Below, one piece after another: positions 45,449 to 53,904 of a stretch of 64,000 nucleotides of DNA (position 1 is the first letter of the stretch; each line of letters starts with the position of its first letter). The DNA is taken from NCBI RefSeq assembly GCF_015708085.1, contig NZ_JADNYM010000011.1, positions 89,965 through 153,964 of the forward strand, in the 5' to 3' direction. The stretch comes from Arthrobacter terrae (GTDB taxonomy: Bacteria; Actinomycetota; Actinomycetes; Actinomycetales; Micrococcaceae). The position numbers were made by a program, and so were the translations under genes. Under the pieces are notes generated by a model that was not told where the DNA came from, searched no databases, and saw only the letters and a list, made by a program, of their open reading frames with translations.

Positions 45449-46828
45449 ATGCAGCTACGGACCACGCTGCGGCCTGCGGTCGCGGCCGTGCTGACGCTCG
45501 CCGTTTTCGCGGCCCTGTGCGTCTCGGGACTCCTCACCGCCGCTCCTGCCCATGCGGATGATATCCGCAATCGGGAATACTGGCTGGACAACTACGGCAT
45601 CGCCGAGGCCTGGCAGGTCTCCAAGGGCGCCGGGGTGAAGGTTGCCGTTATTGACAGCGGCATGGACGGAACCCATCCGGACCTTGCCGGCGCGATAGCC
45701 GGCGGGACGGACGTCTCCGGTTCTGGCCAAGCCGATGGCCAGAAGGGGATTGGAGCCGAGCCCGAGCACGGCACCCTGGTGGGGACGCTGCTGGCCGGGC
45801 GTGGACACGCATCCGCATCTGCCAGCGCGGATCCGTCCGCACCGGCTACCGTTGGCGCCGGGCCCGACGGCGTGATCGGTGTGGCGCCAGAGGCCCAGTT
45901 GCTCAGTGTTTCCGCCTGGCTCGGAAGTGCCAACCCTTCCGGAAAAAGCATTGACGAACAAATTCCGGCGGCGGTACGCTGGGCGGTCGATAACGGCGCC
46001 AAGGTCATCAACATGTCACTGGGCAGTACCTCAACAGCCTGGCCACAAAGCTGGGATGACGCATTCCTGTACGCCGAACAAAAGGACGTGGTGATAGTCG
46101 CCGCCGCCGGAAACCGGAAGACCGGGAGCGCCCAGGTAGGCGCGCCCGCTACCATCCCCGGCGTCCTTGCCGTAGCCGGTCTGGACCACGACGGCTCGGC
46201 CAGTCGGGATTCGTCCTCTCAGGGCATCAGTATCGGGGTGGCGGCTCCAGCCGAGAAACTCGTGGGGGGTCTGCCGGGCGGTGGTTATGCGGACTGGAGC
46301 GGAACCTCCGGTGCCGCCCCGATCGTCTCCGGAGTTGCTGCGCTGATCCGGTCCAAATATCCGCACATGTCAGCCGCACAGGTGATCAACAGGATCATCA
46401 GCACCGCCAAGCCGAAGGGGGACGGGGTCCCTAACGCCTTGTACGGCTTTGGTTTGCTCGACGCCGCGGGCGCACTCAGCGCCGATGTCCCCGTCGTGTC
46501 GGTCAACCCGCTGGGCAGCATGGCGGACTGGATCAGGATTCACCGACGGACCGAGAGCCACTCTGCGGGCCCCTCTGAAGTTCCCTCCTCGACTGCCCTG
46601 CCGGGTGCCGTGGCTCCGGCAACTCCGGCAACTCCGGGCATTGCGGACCCCACGGTTCCGGCGGCCCTGCCGCCCTCGGCATTGGACAGTGCTCTTCCGC
46701 GCACCGTGGTGTTAGGATTTTCGATTTTGTTCCTGCTGATCCTCGCCGGCGGAACGATACATCTGCTCATCGCCCGGCGCCGGCAGAAGCCCGACGAGCA
46801 CCCCGGAGCGCACCCGCCGACGCGTTAG
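45449..46828 (+). CDS. mycosin-like membrane-anchored subtilisin-family serine protease
   Basis: This 459-residue S8 protease has a signal peptide ending near AHA (about residue 36), the catalytic triad Asp69 (VIDSGMDGTHPDL), His107 (EHGTLVGTLLAG) and Ser287 (SGTSGAAPIVSG), a Pro/Ala-rich stalk and a C-terminal membrane helix (TVVLGFSILFLLILAGGTIHLLI) with a basic tail. This layout matches mycosins (MycP) of type VII secretion systems. No EccB, EccC, EccD or WXG100 gene is nearby, so it is an orphan here. Its substrate is unknown. It lies between ppx and ndh. Confidence 0.88.
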   Translation: MQLRTTLRPAVAAVLTLAVFAALCVSGLLTAAPAHADDIRNREYWLDNYGIAEAWQVSKGAGVKVAVIDSGMDGTHPDLAGAIAGGTDVSGSGQADGQKGIGAEPEHGTLVGTLLAGRGHASASASADPSAPATVGAGPDGVIGVAPEAQLLSVSAWLGSANPSGKSIDEQIPAAVRWAVDNGAKVINMSLGSTSTAWPQSWDDAFLYAEQKDVVIVAAAGNRKTGSAQVGAPATIPGVLAVAGLDHDGSASRDSSSQGISIGVAAPAEKLVGGLPGGGYADWSGTSGAAPIVSGVAALIRSKYPHMSAAQVINRIISTAKPKGDGVPNALYGFGLLDAAGALSADVPVVSVNPLGSMADWIRIHRRTESHSAGPSEVPSSTALPGAVAPATPATPGIADPTVPAALPPSALDSALPRTVVLGFSILFLLILAGGTIHLLIARRRQKPDEHPGAHPPTR

Positions 46829-46862
46829 TGAATGTTTTCACAAAGTCTTGTAGCATAGAGGC

Positions 46863-48317
46863 ATGGCTCCTACATCCCAATTCCTGGATCGTCCGCGCGT
46901 TCTCGTAGTCGGCGGCGGCTACGTCGGCCTCTACGTGGCACTTCGCCTGCAGAAGAAGATCGCCAATGCCGGTGGCATCGTCACCGTGGTTGATCCGCTG
47001 CCCTACATGACGTACCAGCCCTTCCTTCCAGAAGTGGCTGCCGGCACTATCGAGGCCCGCCACGCCGTCGTCCCGCACCGCAAGCATCTGCGGCAGACCG
47101 AGCTCATCCAGGGCTCCGTCACCAGCATCGACCATAAGAGCCGCACCGCCGTGGTAGCCCCGGCGGACGGTGGCGAGCACTTTGAACTGCCGTACTTCGA
47201 CGTCGTAGTGGCAGCCGGCTCGATCACGCGGACCTTCCCGATTAAGGGTCTGGCGGAAAACGGAATCGGCATGAAAACGATCGAAGAAGCCGTCGCGGTC
47301 CGTAACCAGGTACTGGACCGGATTGAAGCGGCCTCCATCGAGACGGATCCGGCCATGCGTCAGCGCGCTTTGACGTTCGTCGTCGTCGGCGGAGGTTTTG
47401 CCGGCATCGAAACCATCACCGAACTTGAGGATATGGCCCGCACTGCGGCGAAGCAGAACCCGCGGCTGAACGTCGCAGAACTTCGATTCGTCCTGGTCGA
47501 GGCAATGGGGCGGATTATGCCCGAGGTCACGCAGCCGCAATCGGAATGGGTCATCGAGCACCTGCGCAGCCGCAACATTGAGGTTCTGCTCAATACTTCG
47601 TTGGCCAGCGCCGTAGACAACCACATGAGTTTGATTAACATGCCGGATAAGACCGTTGCACAGGAATTCGATGCGGATACACTGATCTGGACCGCAGGGG
47701 TGCAGGCAAACCCGATGGTCCGTTCCACCGACTTCCCGATCGATCCGCGCGGACGGGTGCAGGTTGGCGCGGATCTTCGGATCACCGGTGAATTCGGCGC
47801 CATCCAGAACGCCTGGGCGGCCGGCGATGTCGCTGCCGTTCCGGATTTGACCGGCGGCGGTGTAGCGGGCTTCTGCGTCCCCAATGCCCAGCACGCCCTC
47901 CGCCAGGCAAAGCGTCTGGCCAGCAACCTGTGGGCCTCGCGTTTTGATAAGCCGTTGACAGACTACAAGCACAAGAACCTTGGCGCCGTAGCCGGTTTCG
48001 GCGAGTGGAAGGGCGTCGCCAACATCATGGGCGTTGGACTCAAGGGCTGGCCGGCCTGGCTGGCCCACCGCGGCTACCACGGCCTGGCAATGCCGACGTT
48101 CGAGCGTAAATGGCGGGTCATTTCCGACTGGTTCATTAGCATGTTCACCGGTCGCGACACCACCGCGCTGCTGGACCTGGACCGCCCCCGCGCTGCCTTC
48201 CGCGCCGCAGCCGGCCCCGCGCCGAAGCCAGCGGCCAAGTCTGCCGCCAAGTCTGCGGACGCCCCGGCCGATGCTTCGGCTCCGGCAAAAGAAGAGGTCC
48301 CAGTCGGGGCCAAGTAA
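46863..48317 (+). CDS. ndh: type II NADH:quinone oxidoreductase
   Basis: This 484-residue FAD enzyme moves electrons from NADH to quinone without pumping protons. Two dinucleotide folds are visible (VLVVGGGYVGLYVALRLQKK and FVVVGGGFAGIETITELEDM), with the NDH-2 text TYQPFLPEVAAGTIEARHAVVPHR and AAGDVAAVPDLTGGG. The C-terminal part contains amphipathic segments for membrane contact, then a 35-residue Ala/Lys-rich tail (AAKSAAKSADAPADA). TAGCAT (46851-46856) ends 6 bases before the ATG, as in leaderless genes. Confidence 0.94.
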   Translation: MAPTSQFLDRPRVLVVGGGYVGLYVALRLQKKIANAGGIVTVVDPLPYMTYQPFLPEVAAGTIEARHAVVPHRKHLRQTELIQGSVTSIDHKSRTAVVAPADGGEHFELPYFDVVVAAGSITRTFPIKGLAENGIGMKTIEEAVAVRNQVLDRIEAASIETDPAMRQRALTFVVVGGGFAGIETITELEDMARTAAKQNPRLNVAELRFVLVEAMGRIMPEVTQPQSEWVIEHLRSRNIEVLLNTSLASAVDNHMSLINMPDKTVAQEFDADTLIWTAGVQANPMVRSTDFPIDPRGRVQVGADLRITGEFGAIQNAWAAGDVAAVPDLTGGGVAGFCVPNAQHALRQAKRLASNLWASRFDKPLTDYKHKNLGAVAGFGEWKGVANIMGVGLKGWPAWLAHRGYHGLAMPTFERKWRVISDWFISMFTGRDTTALLDLDRPRAAFRAAAGPAPKPAAKSAAKSADAPADASAPAKEEVPVGAK

Positions 48318-48355
48318 CGCCGGCAGGGTGTAATGCCCGACGGGTGTAATGCCCG

Positions 48356-48393
48356 ACGGCGCCCGCCCCGGTCTCCGGACGGGCGCCGTTCGT
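48356..48393 (+). terminator. terminator hairpin after ndh
   Basis: ACGGCGCCCG (48356-48365) and CGGGCGCCGT (48380-48389) are perfectly complementary and TCGTGTTT follows. Just before it a 16-base segment GGGTGTAATGCCCGAC is directly repeated twice. Confidence 0.75.
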
Positions 48394-48487
48394 GTTTGAG
48401 GGCGGCGCCGTTTCGGTGATCTGTATTCTGCCGGTGATTCCCGCCGGTTTTTTCCCGGCACGCTGGATCGAGTACGCTGGACCGCGG

Positions 48488-48561
48488 GCCCCAATAGCCC
48501 AATCGGCAGAGGCAGCAGACTTAAAATCTGTTCAGTCTGGGTTCAAGTCCCAGTTGGGGCA
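48488..48561 (+). tRNA. tRNA with anticodon UAA (leucine by codon), class I fold
   Basis: The acceptor stem is GCCCCAA (48488-48494) with TTGGGGC (48554-48560), and A48561 is the discriminator. The D stem GCC/GGC (48497-48499, 48511-48513) closes a loop with GG. The anticodon stem GCAGA/TCTGT holds loop CTTAAAA with anticodon TAA at 48522-48524. The variable loop is only TCAGT. The T stem CTGGG/CCCAG holds TTCAAGT. Total length is 74 bases without encoded CCA. Leucine tRNAs normally have a long variable arm and about 85 bases, so this is a class I molecule with a leucine anticodon. All helices pair, so it looks functional. Confidence 0.9.
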
Positions 48562-48600
48562 CTTCAACGGTGTGACGGCGCGCCCGGTGATACAGGAAGC

Positions 48601-48686
48601 GGCCGGAACGCCGGCAGCGACGCGGGCCGGAACGCCGGCCATGAAGCGGGCCGGAACGCCGGCCATGAAGCGGGCCGGAACGCCGG
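48601..48686. repeat. 24-base tandem repeat downstream of the tRNA
   Basis: The core GGCCGGAACGCCGG occurs at 48601, 48625, 48649 and 48673, giving an exact 24-base period. Each core is itself a dyad (GCCGG-AACG-CCGGC). Linkers CCATGAAGCG are identical between the later copies. The array lies between the tRNA and the Bax inhibitor gene, probably in an mRNA leader or intergenic DNA, and could fold into serial small hairpins. Confidence 0.85.
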
Positions 48687-48787
48687 CGTTATCAGCGCGT
48701 GCTTCGCGGAACTATTCCCGGCGGCGGTTCGTCGAACTTGGTAGGCTTAGATTTGCTCACCTGCCCCCGAATGGAGGACACCGCACC

Positions 48788-49639
48788 ATGGCTGTCAGCG
48801 GAAACCCCGTATTTGCCAACAACAAGAACTTCAGTGCCAAGCCGGCGTTCCAGGGCCAGCTGCAAAACCAGGGATATAAGGGTGCTGAATCCGCGACTAA
48901 AGATGCAGGGCTGAACCCGCAGCAGCTGCAGGACCTGTACAACGCGCCCTCGGCCGGCCCCTCGCAAACGGGGCGGATGACGCTCGACGACGTCATCATC
49001 AAGACCGTGGGCATGCTTGCCCTAGTGCTGGTCGGGGCAGCCGTGGGTTGGATCTTCCCGGTTCTGACCATCCCCGGCATGATCATCGGACTGGTGCTTG
49101 GCCTGGTTAACTCCTTTAAGCGGGAACCCTCGCCGGCGCTGATGATGCTCTACGCGGGGGCCGAGGGTGTGTTCCTGGGCGGGATCTCGGGCCTTCTGGA
49201 GGGGATGTTCCCCGGCATCGTGGTGCAGGCCGTGCTCGGCACGTTGTCCGTCTTCGCCGTGACACTGCTGCTGTTCAAGAGCGGCAAGGTCCGGGCAACG
49301 CCGAAGATGACGAAGATCTTCATGATCGGCATCGGCGGCTACCTGGTCTTCTCGATACTGAACTTCGGCCTCATGGTCTTCAACGTCACCGACAGTCCCT
49401 GGGGAATCCGGAGCATGCATATTCCGGGGACCAACATTCCGTTCGGGCTGGTGCTGGGCCTGCTCGCCATCGCTCTGGCGGCGTTCTCCCTGGTAATGGA
49501 CTTTACGTCCATCCAGCGCGGCGTGCAGAACGGCGTCCCGGCCAAGTATTCGTGGACGGCCGCATTCGGACTCACTGTTACCTTGGTGTGGCTTTACGTG
49601 GAGATCCTTCGCCTGCTGGCGATCATGCGAAACAACTAG
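48788..49639 (+). CDS. Bax inhibitor-1 / YccA family membrane protein
   Basis: This 283-residue protein has about 65 hydrophilic N-terminal residues followed by roughly seven helices in the BI-1/YccA pattern, with YAGAEGVFLGGISGLLEGMFPGIV early and a C-terminal region VMDFTSIQRGVQNGVPAKYSWTAAFGL. The function in bacteria is unclear, perhaps membrane protein quality control or ion leak. ATG 48788 has GGAGG about 9 bases upstream; the frame runs open through the tRNA, so earlier starts are rejected. No partner gene is evident. Confidence 0.9.
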   Translation: MAVSGNPVFANNKNFSAKPAFQGQLQNQGYKGAESATKDAGLNPQQLQDLYNAPSAGPSQTGRMTLDDVIIKTVGMLALVLVGAAVGWIFPVLTIPGMIIGLVLGLVNSFKREPSPALMMLYAGAEGVFLGGISGLLEGMFPGIVVQAVLGTLSVFAVTLLLFKSGKVRATPKMTKIFMIGIGGYLVFSILNFGLMVFNVTDSPWGIRSMHIPGTNIPFGLVLGLLAIALAAFSLVMDFTSIQRGVQNGVPAKYSWTAAFGLTVTLVWLYVEILRLLAIMRNN

Positions 49640-49828
49640 CCGCAGAGCGGCCCCGCGCCTTCACCCTGCGCGCGTGCCGGGGATATGGCGGGCTGGCTTG
49701 GGAATTACCAGGGCAGCCTGCCGTATCCCCGGCATCTTTATACGTACTTCCCGGCGTCAGGAATTTCTCAGATTTCCGGCATAGGCTGAGCTCTTCCGAT
49801 GCCGCTGCGGCATCGTCGGGAAGGAATC

Positions 49829-50200
49829 ATGCAGCGTTTAAGCCCGATTTTTGGCGTCTTTGGAATCCTATATTTTCTCGTTGCCTTGGTCTGTGTTGTG
49901 GCCTTCGTCTGGGTTGCGGTATTGCTGATACAGTTCCTGACGCTGAAAAACCGTCAGCTCCGGGCGAGGCTATACGGCGTGGAGCCTGAAGGCGGAGATT
50001 GGAGTCACCGGCAACGCGGTCCAGGCTACCCTGCGGAACAGCCAGGACAGCACTGGCCGGGCCAGCAGCAGCAACCGGGCCAGCAGCAATCCGGCGGTCC
50101 TGGTCAGCCGTGGGCCGGTCAGCAGCCAACGCAGCAGCCTCCCGTGAATCCGCAGCAGCCGCCGCAGCAGCCCCCGACAAATCCGCATCCGTCGGCATAA
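49829..50200 (+). CDS. small membrane protein with Gln/Pro-rich tail
   Basis: This 123-residue protein has one membrane segment (ILYFLVALVCVVAFVWVAVLLIQFL, about residues 11-35), a short basic stretch and a long tail of QQPGQQQ, QQP and PQQPPQQPP text. I recognise no domain. ATG 49829 is preceded by GGAAGGAA. The tail is probably disordered and could bind partner proteins or cross the cytoplasm; that is conjecture. It converges on the thiolase gene with only 13 bases between them. Confidence 0.75.
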   Translation: MQRLSPIFGVFGILYFLVALVCVVAFVWVAVLLIQFLTLKNRQLRARLYGVEPEGGDWSHRQRGPGYPAEQPGQHWPGQQQQPGQQQSGGPGQPWAGQQPTQQPPVNPQQPPQQPPTNPHPSA

Positions 50201-50213
50201 CGCAGCGGAGCAC

Positions 50214-51461
50214 TCAGTTCAATCGTTCCAGGATCAGTGCCATGCCTTGTCCGCCGCCGACGCACAGGGTCGCCATGCCCAAGCTGCCATCCGTCGTCGT
50301 CAGCCCGTTCATCAGGGTGGTGACCATCCGGACGCCCGTCATTCCGAAAGGGTGGCCCAGGGCGATGGCGCCGCCGAAGGCGTTGAGCTTGGACGCGTCG
50401 ATGTCCAGTGCGCGGCGGCTGGCAACGACTTGGACGGCAAAGGCCTCGTTGAGTTCGACCAAGTCGATATCCTTGATCGTCATTCCCGCCAGTGCCATGG
50501 CGCGCCTGCTGGCCTCGATCGGGCCCAGACCCATGATCTCCGGAGAGAGGGCGCTGACGCCTGTGGAGATGATGCGTGCCAGTGGCGTCAGGCCCAGCTC
50601 ACGGGCCCGGGCGGCGCTCATCACTACGGCGGCAGCTGCCCCATCGTTCAACGGGCACGCATTGCCGGCGGTCACCGTCCCACCGGGCCGGAATGCCGGC
50701 TGCAGTGAACTCACTGAGTCCATCGTGACGCCGGCCCGGGGCGAGTCATCGCGGTCGACGACGGCGCCGTCACGGCGGGTGTATGGCGTAATCTCGCGGG
50801 CATAGAAGCCGGACGCGACGGCCGCCTCGGCGCGGTTCTGGCTCTGCACGCCCCACTGGTCCTGCTCATTGCGGTCAATACCCAGGGACGTGGCGACGTT
50901 TTCCGCCGTTTGTCCCATGGAAAGGTAGATGTCTGGCATCTCCCCGTCCAGCCGGGGGTCCGTCCAGGCCGCATTGGCAGCGGCTACTGCGGCGGCTCGG
51001 GCGCCTGCTCCGGCGAACTTCGGATTGTGGTTGGTGCGCTCGGTCTCCCCTGCACCCTTCCAGCTCTGGTACCGGGAAACTGATTCGACACCGGCAGCTA
51101 CAAAAGCGTGCCCCTCGCCGGCACGGATCGCGTGAAAGGCCATCCGCAGGGTCTGCAGACTCGACGCGCAGAAACGGTTAATGGTGGCAGCCGGAACGCT
51201 GTCCAATCCGGCCAGCACGCTGACCACCCGCGCCATGTTGGAGCCGGCTTCTCCGCTGGGTTCGGCGCAGCCCAGGTACAGATCATCCAGGGTTGTTGGA
51301 TCAAGCTCTGGAACCTTGGCCAAAGCCGCGGTGACCATCGCGGCCGCCAGGTCGTCGGGGCGCTCGTCTTTTAGCGATCCCTTAAAGGCCCGGCCAATTG
51401 GGCTGCGGACAATGGAGACGATCACGGCTTCTGGCATCGTCGCGGTGCTGGCTATACTCAT
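50214..51461 (-). CDS. acetyl-CoA C-acyltransferase (thiolase)
   Basis: This 415-residue enzyme is a full-length thiolase: SIVRSPIGRAFKGSL near the N-terminus, the nucleophilic Cys in TINRFCASSLQTLRMA, then ELNEAFAVQVVASRR, NAFGGAIALGHPFGMTG (catalytic His) and CVGGGQGMALILE with the second Cys. It cleaves 3-ketoacyl-CoA in fatty-acid oxidation or condenses acetyl-CoA. No hydratase/dehydrogenase partner lies beside it. The start at 51461 has a close GGAGG; ATG 51437 is an alternative. Confidence 0.93.
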   Translation of the reverse strand: MSIASTATMPEAVIVSIVRSPIGRAFKGSLKDERPDDLAAAMVTAALAKVPELDPTTLDDLYLGCAEPSGEAGSNMARVVSVLAGLDSVPAATINRFCASSLQTLRMAFHAIRAGEGHAFVAAGVESVSRYQSWKGAGETERTNHNPKFAGAGARAAAVAAANAAWTDPRLDGEMPDIYLSMGQTAENVATSLGIDRNEQDQWGVQSQNRAEAAVASGFYAREITPYTRRDGAVVDRDDSPRAGVTMDSVSSLQPAFRPGGTVTAGNACPLNDGAAAAVVMSAARARELGLTPLARIISTGVSALSPEIMGLGPIEASRRAMALAGMTIKDIDLVELNEAFAVQVVASRRALDIDASKLNAFGGAIALGHPFGMTGVRMVTTLMNGLTTTDGSLGMATLCVGGGQGMALILERLN

Positions 51462-51569
51462 GCCTCCATTGTGGCCGCGATCTCCATCTCACTCAACGTC
51501 GCCGTCGCCGGTGCAGGTGCCGGAGGTCGCCGTCCTCGTCGCCGGTGCCGGTGGTCGCTGGTGCCGGTG

Positions 51570-52745
51570 CTAACTAATCCGGCCGGCACCAGCGGCGGGC
51601 GTTACCGCGAAAATATCCGGCTTCCGGAAGCCGGCGTGCGCGAATGCCGTCTGGACCGCCTGCCGGATACCAGCTTCAGAGGCGGCCGGGATGAGCGCAA
51701 TGGCGGAGCCGCCGAAACCGCCGCCGGTCATCCGGGCACCCAGGGCACCGTTGGCCAGAGCAGTCTCCACCGCCAGATCCAACTCGGGACAGGAAATTTC
51801 AAAGTCGTCCCGCATCGAGAGGTGGCTGGCGGTCAGCAGCGGGCCGATCGCCGCCGGTCCCCGTTCGGCGAGGACTGCAACGGTGGAGAGTACGCGGTCG
51901 TTTTCAGTGACAATATGCCGCACCCGGCGGAAGGTCTCATCATCGAGGAGCCCAGCGGCCTCGGAGAGTTCGTTGACGCTGACGTCCCTGAGCGTCGGCA
52001 CACCCAATACCTCAGCGCCCAGTTCGCAGGACGCGCGTCTGGCGGCGTAGTCTCCGGTGGCGTGTGCGTGGCTGACCCGAGTGTCCACCGCCAACACCAC
52101 CAGCTGTGCGAGAGTGAGATCGAGCGGTACCTGCTCCACATGCCGGCTGCGACAGTCGAGGAAAACAGCGTGACCCTCGGATGAGAGCAGGGACGCCGAC
52201 TGGTCCAGAATTCCCGTTGGAGCACCCACCACCTCATTTTCGGCGCGCTGGCCTACCAGCACCAGCTCCTGGCGCGTCAGGGCGGCACCGGTCAAATCGT
52301 TCAAGGCCAATGCCACAGCGCTTTCGATCGCCGCGGAGGAGGACAGGCCGGCGCCGTTCGGCACCGAAGAGTCCAGGAAGAGATCGAAACCGGGGACGCG
52401 AATGCCTTGTTGGGCGAGTACCCAGGCCACACCCAGGGGATAGGCCGTCCAACCGTGCATGTTCGACGGCGCCAATCGCGTCAGATCAACGGTCACCAGA
52501 CCCTCATCGCCGTAGCTGGAAATCAGCCGCGCGGTATTGTCTGCGCGCAGCCGAATCGCGACTTTAGCTGTGTGGCCAATGGCGAAGGGCAGGACGAAGC
52601 CCTCGTTGTAATCGGTATGCTCACCGATCAGATTGACCCGTCCCGGTGCCTGCCACACCCCGTCGGGTGCACGTCCGAAAACGTCCGCGAACATGGCTGC
52701 TGCCTCCGCGCTCACTTTGGCCTGATCCTTATTACCCGTAGCCAC
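51570..52745 (-). CDS. galK: galactokinase
   Basis: This 391-residue GHMP kinase phosphorylates galactose at C1. It shows the galactokinase signature GRVNLIGEHTDYNEGFVLP, the phosphate-binding SSVPNGAGLSSSAAIESAVALAL and the C-terminal GARMTGGGFGGSAIALI. GTG 52745 begins one base after the galT stop, with GAGAGGGA upstream. It is the last gene of deoR-galT-galK; no galE is present in the window. Confidence 0.96.
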   Translation of the reverse strand: MATGNKDQAKVSAEAAAMFADVFGRAPDGVWQAPGRVNLIGEHTDYNEGFVLPFAIGHTAKVAIRLRADNTARLISSYGDEGLVTVDLTRLAPSNMHGWTAYPLGVAWVLAQQGIRVPGFDLFLDSSVPNGAGLSSSAAIESAVALALNDLTGAALTRQELVLVGQRAENEVVGAPTGILDQSASLLSSEGHAVFLDCRSRHVEQVPLDLTLAQLVVLAVDTRVSHAHATGDYAARRASCELGAEVLGVPTLRDVSVNELSEAAGLLDDETFRRVRHIVTENDRVLSTVAVLAERGPAAIGPLLTASHLSMRDDFEISCPELDLAVETALANGALGARMTGGGFGGSAIALIPAASEAGIRQAVQTAFAHAGFRKPDIFAVTPAAGAGRIS

Positions 52746-52746
52746 T

Positions 52747-53904
52747 TTAAGTTCCCTCTCGGAGCAGGCGGCCGCGAACCGGTCCATTGGTCCGGCCGGC
52801 GCTGCGTCCGGCTGCGGCACGGAGTGCGGAAGCGGTCAGCTCAGGGGTGCTGTCATTGATAAAAGCACCCATGGCAGCTTCCGATCCGGCAAGAAATTTC
52901 AGTTTGTCCGCGGCCCGCCGCGGCGAGGTCAGCTGCAGATGGAGGTATCCGGCGGGTCGAAAAAAATCGTCCACCGGTGCCTGGTGCCACGCGGCAATGT
53001 AGGGCGTAGGCGTGCCGTACAGATTATCCAAACGCGTCAGCAGCTCCAAATACATCCAGGTGAGCTCATCACGTTCCGCCCCGGTCAGTGCGGCGATGTC
53101 CGGAACCTGCCGGTGCGGTGTGAGATGGATTTCGAGTGGCCATTTTGCCGCGAACGGCACATAGGCGCTGAAATGCGTACCCTCCAGGATCATCCGGTCC
53201 CCGGCCTGCCGTTCGGATTCAAGAATAGATCCGGTAAGAGTGTTGCGGCCATCGGCGGCATCGTAGTATTTCCGCGCGGCACTGGCCATCACAGCTGCCC
53301 GCGGGGTGATGTAGGGATAGGCATAAATCTGGCCGTGCGGATGATGCAAGGTAACGCCGATTTCCTGCCCGCGGTTCTCGAACGGAAAGACCTGCCGAAT
53401 GCCCGGCAACGCGCTGAGTGCGGCTGTCCGCTGGGCCCAGGCGTCGATGACAGTGCGGGCGCGCCCTTCGGATAACGTCGCAAAGGATCCGCTATGAACC
53501 GGTGTGAACGCCACCACTTCGCAGCGGCCGAACGCAACACCCGTGGTACCCCAGCGGGGATGCTGCGGCGCAACGCCGAGTGCCGGGCCCAGGGAAGGAA
53601 AGCGGTTTTCAAAGACAACGACGTCATAGTCCGGGGCGGGAATCTCGGAAAGATTTCCGTCGTTTCGGCTAGGGCACAGGGGGCACTGATTGGCCGGTGG
53701 GAGGTAGGTACGGGTCTGCCGATGGGCTGCTATCGCCACCCAGTCTCCGGTCAGGGCATCAAAACGGATCTCGCCGGTATCTGCTTCGGAGCGGGGGAGT
53801 AACGGGCGCTGATCCGCCTCGGCGTGCGGTTTGGCCACGTCGCCGTCGTCGAAATAGATCAACTCCCGCCCATCCGACAGCCGGGTGCTCGTTGCTGTCG
53901 TCAT
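52747..53904 (-). CDS. galT: galactose-1-phosphate uridylyltransferase
   Basis: This 385-residue enzyme swaps UMP between UDP-glucose and galactose-1-phosphate in the Leloir pathway. The active-site HPHGQIYAYP (His-Pro-His) and the zinc-type CPLCPSR are visible, together with the N-terminal RFDALTGDWVAIAAHRQTRTYLPP. The ATG overlaps the regulator stop by four bases, and galK follows after one base, giving a compact operon. Confidence 0.95.
   Translation of the reverse strand: MTTATSTRLSDGRELIYFDDGDVAKPHAEADQRPLLPRSEADTGEIRFDALTGDWVAIAAHRQTRTYLPPANQCPLCPSRNDGNLSEIPAPDYDVVVFENRFPSLGPALGVAPQHPRWGTTGVAFGRCEVVAFTPVHSGSFATLSEGRARTVIDAWAQRTAALSALPGIRQVFPFENRGQEIGVTLHHPHGQIYAYPYITPRAAVMASAARKYYDAADGRNTLTGSILESERQAGDRMILEGTHFSAYVPFAAKWPLEIHLTPHRQVPDIAALTGAERDELTWMYLELLTRLDNLYGTPTPYIAAWHQAPVDDFFRPAGYLHLQLTSPRRAADKLKFLAGSEAAMGAFINDSTPELTASALRAAAGRSAGRTNGPVRGRLLREGT

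Noticed and set aside
46767..48494. 575-codon antisense frame opposite ndh
   Set aside because: ndh on the plus strand has full family motifs, and the antisense product has no recognisable domain.
48392..48787. N-terminal extension of the Bax inhibitor-1 protein upstream of ATG 48788
   Set aside because: The extension would read through a complete tRNA and a tandem repeat; a good GGAGG lies before 48788.
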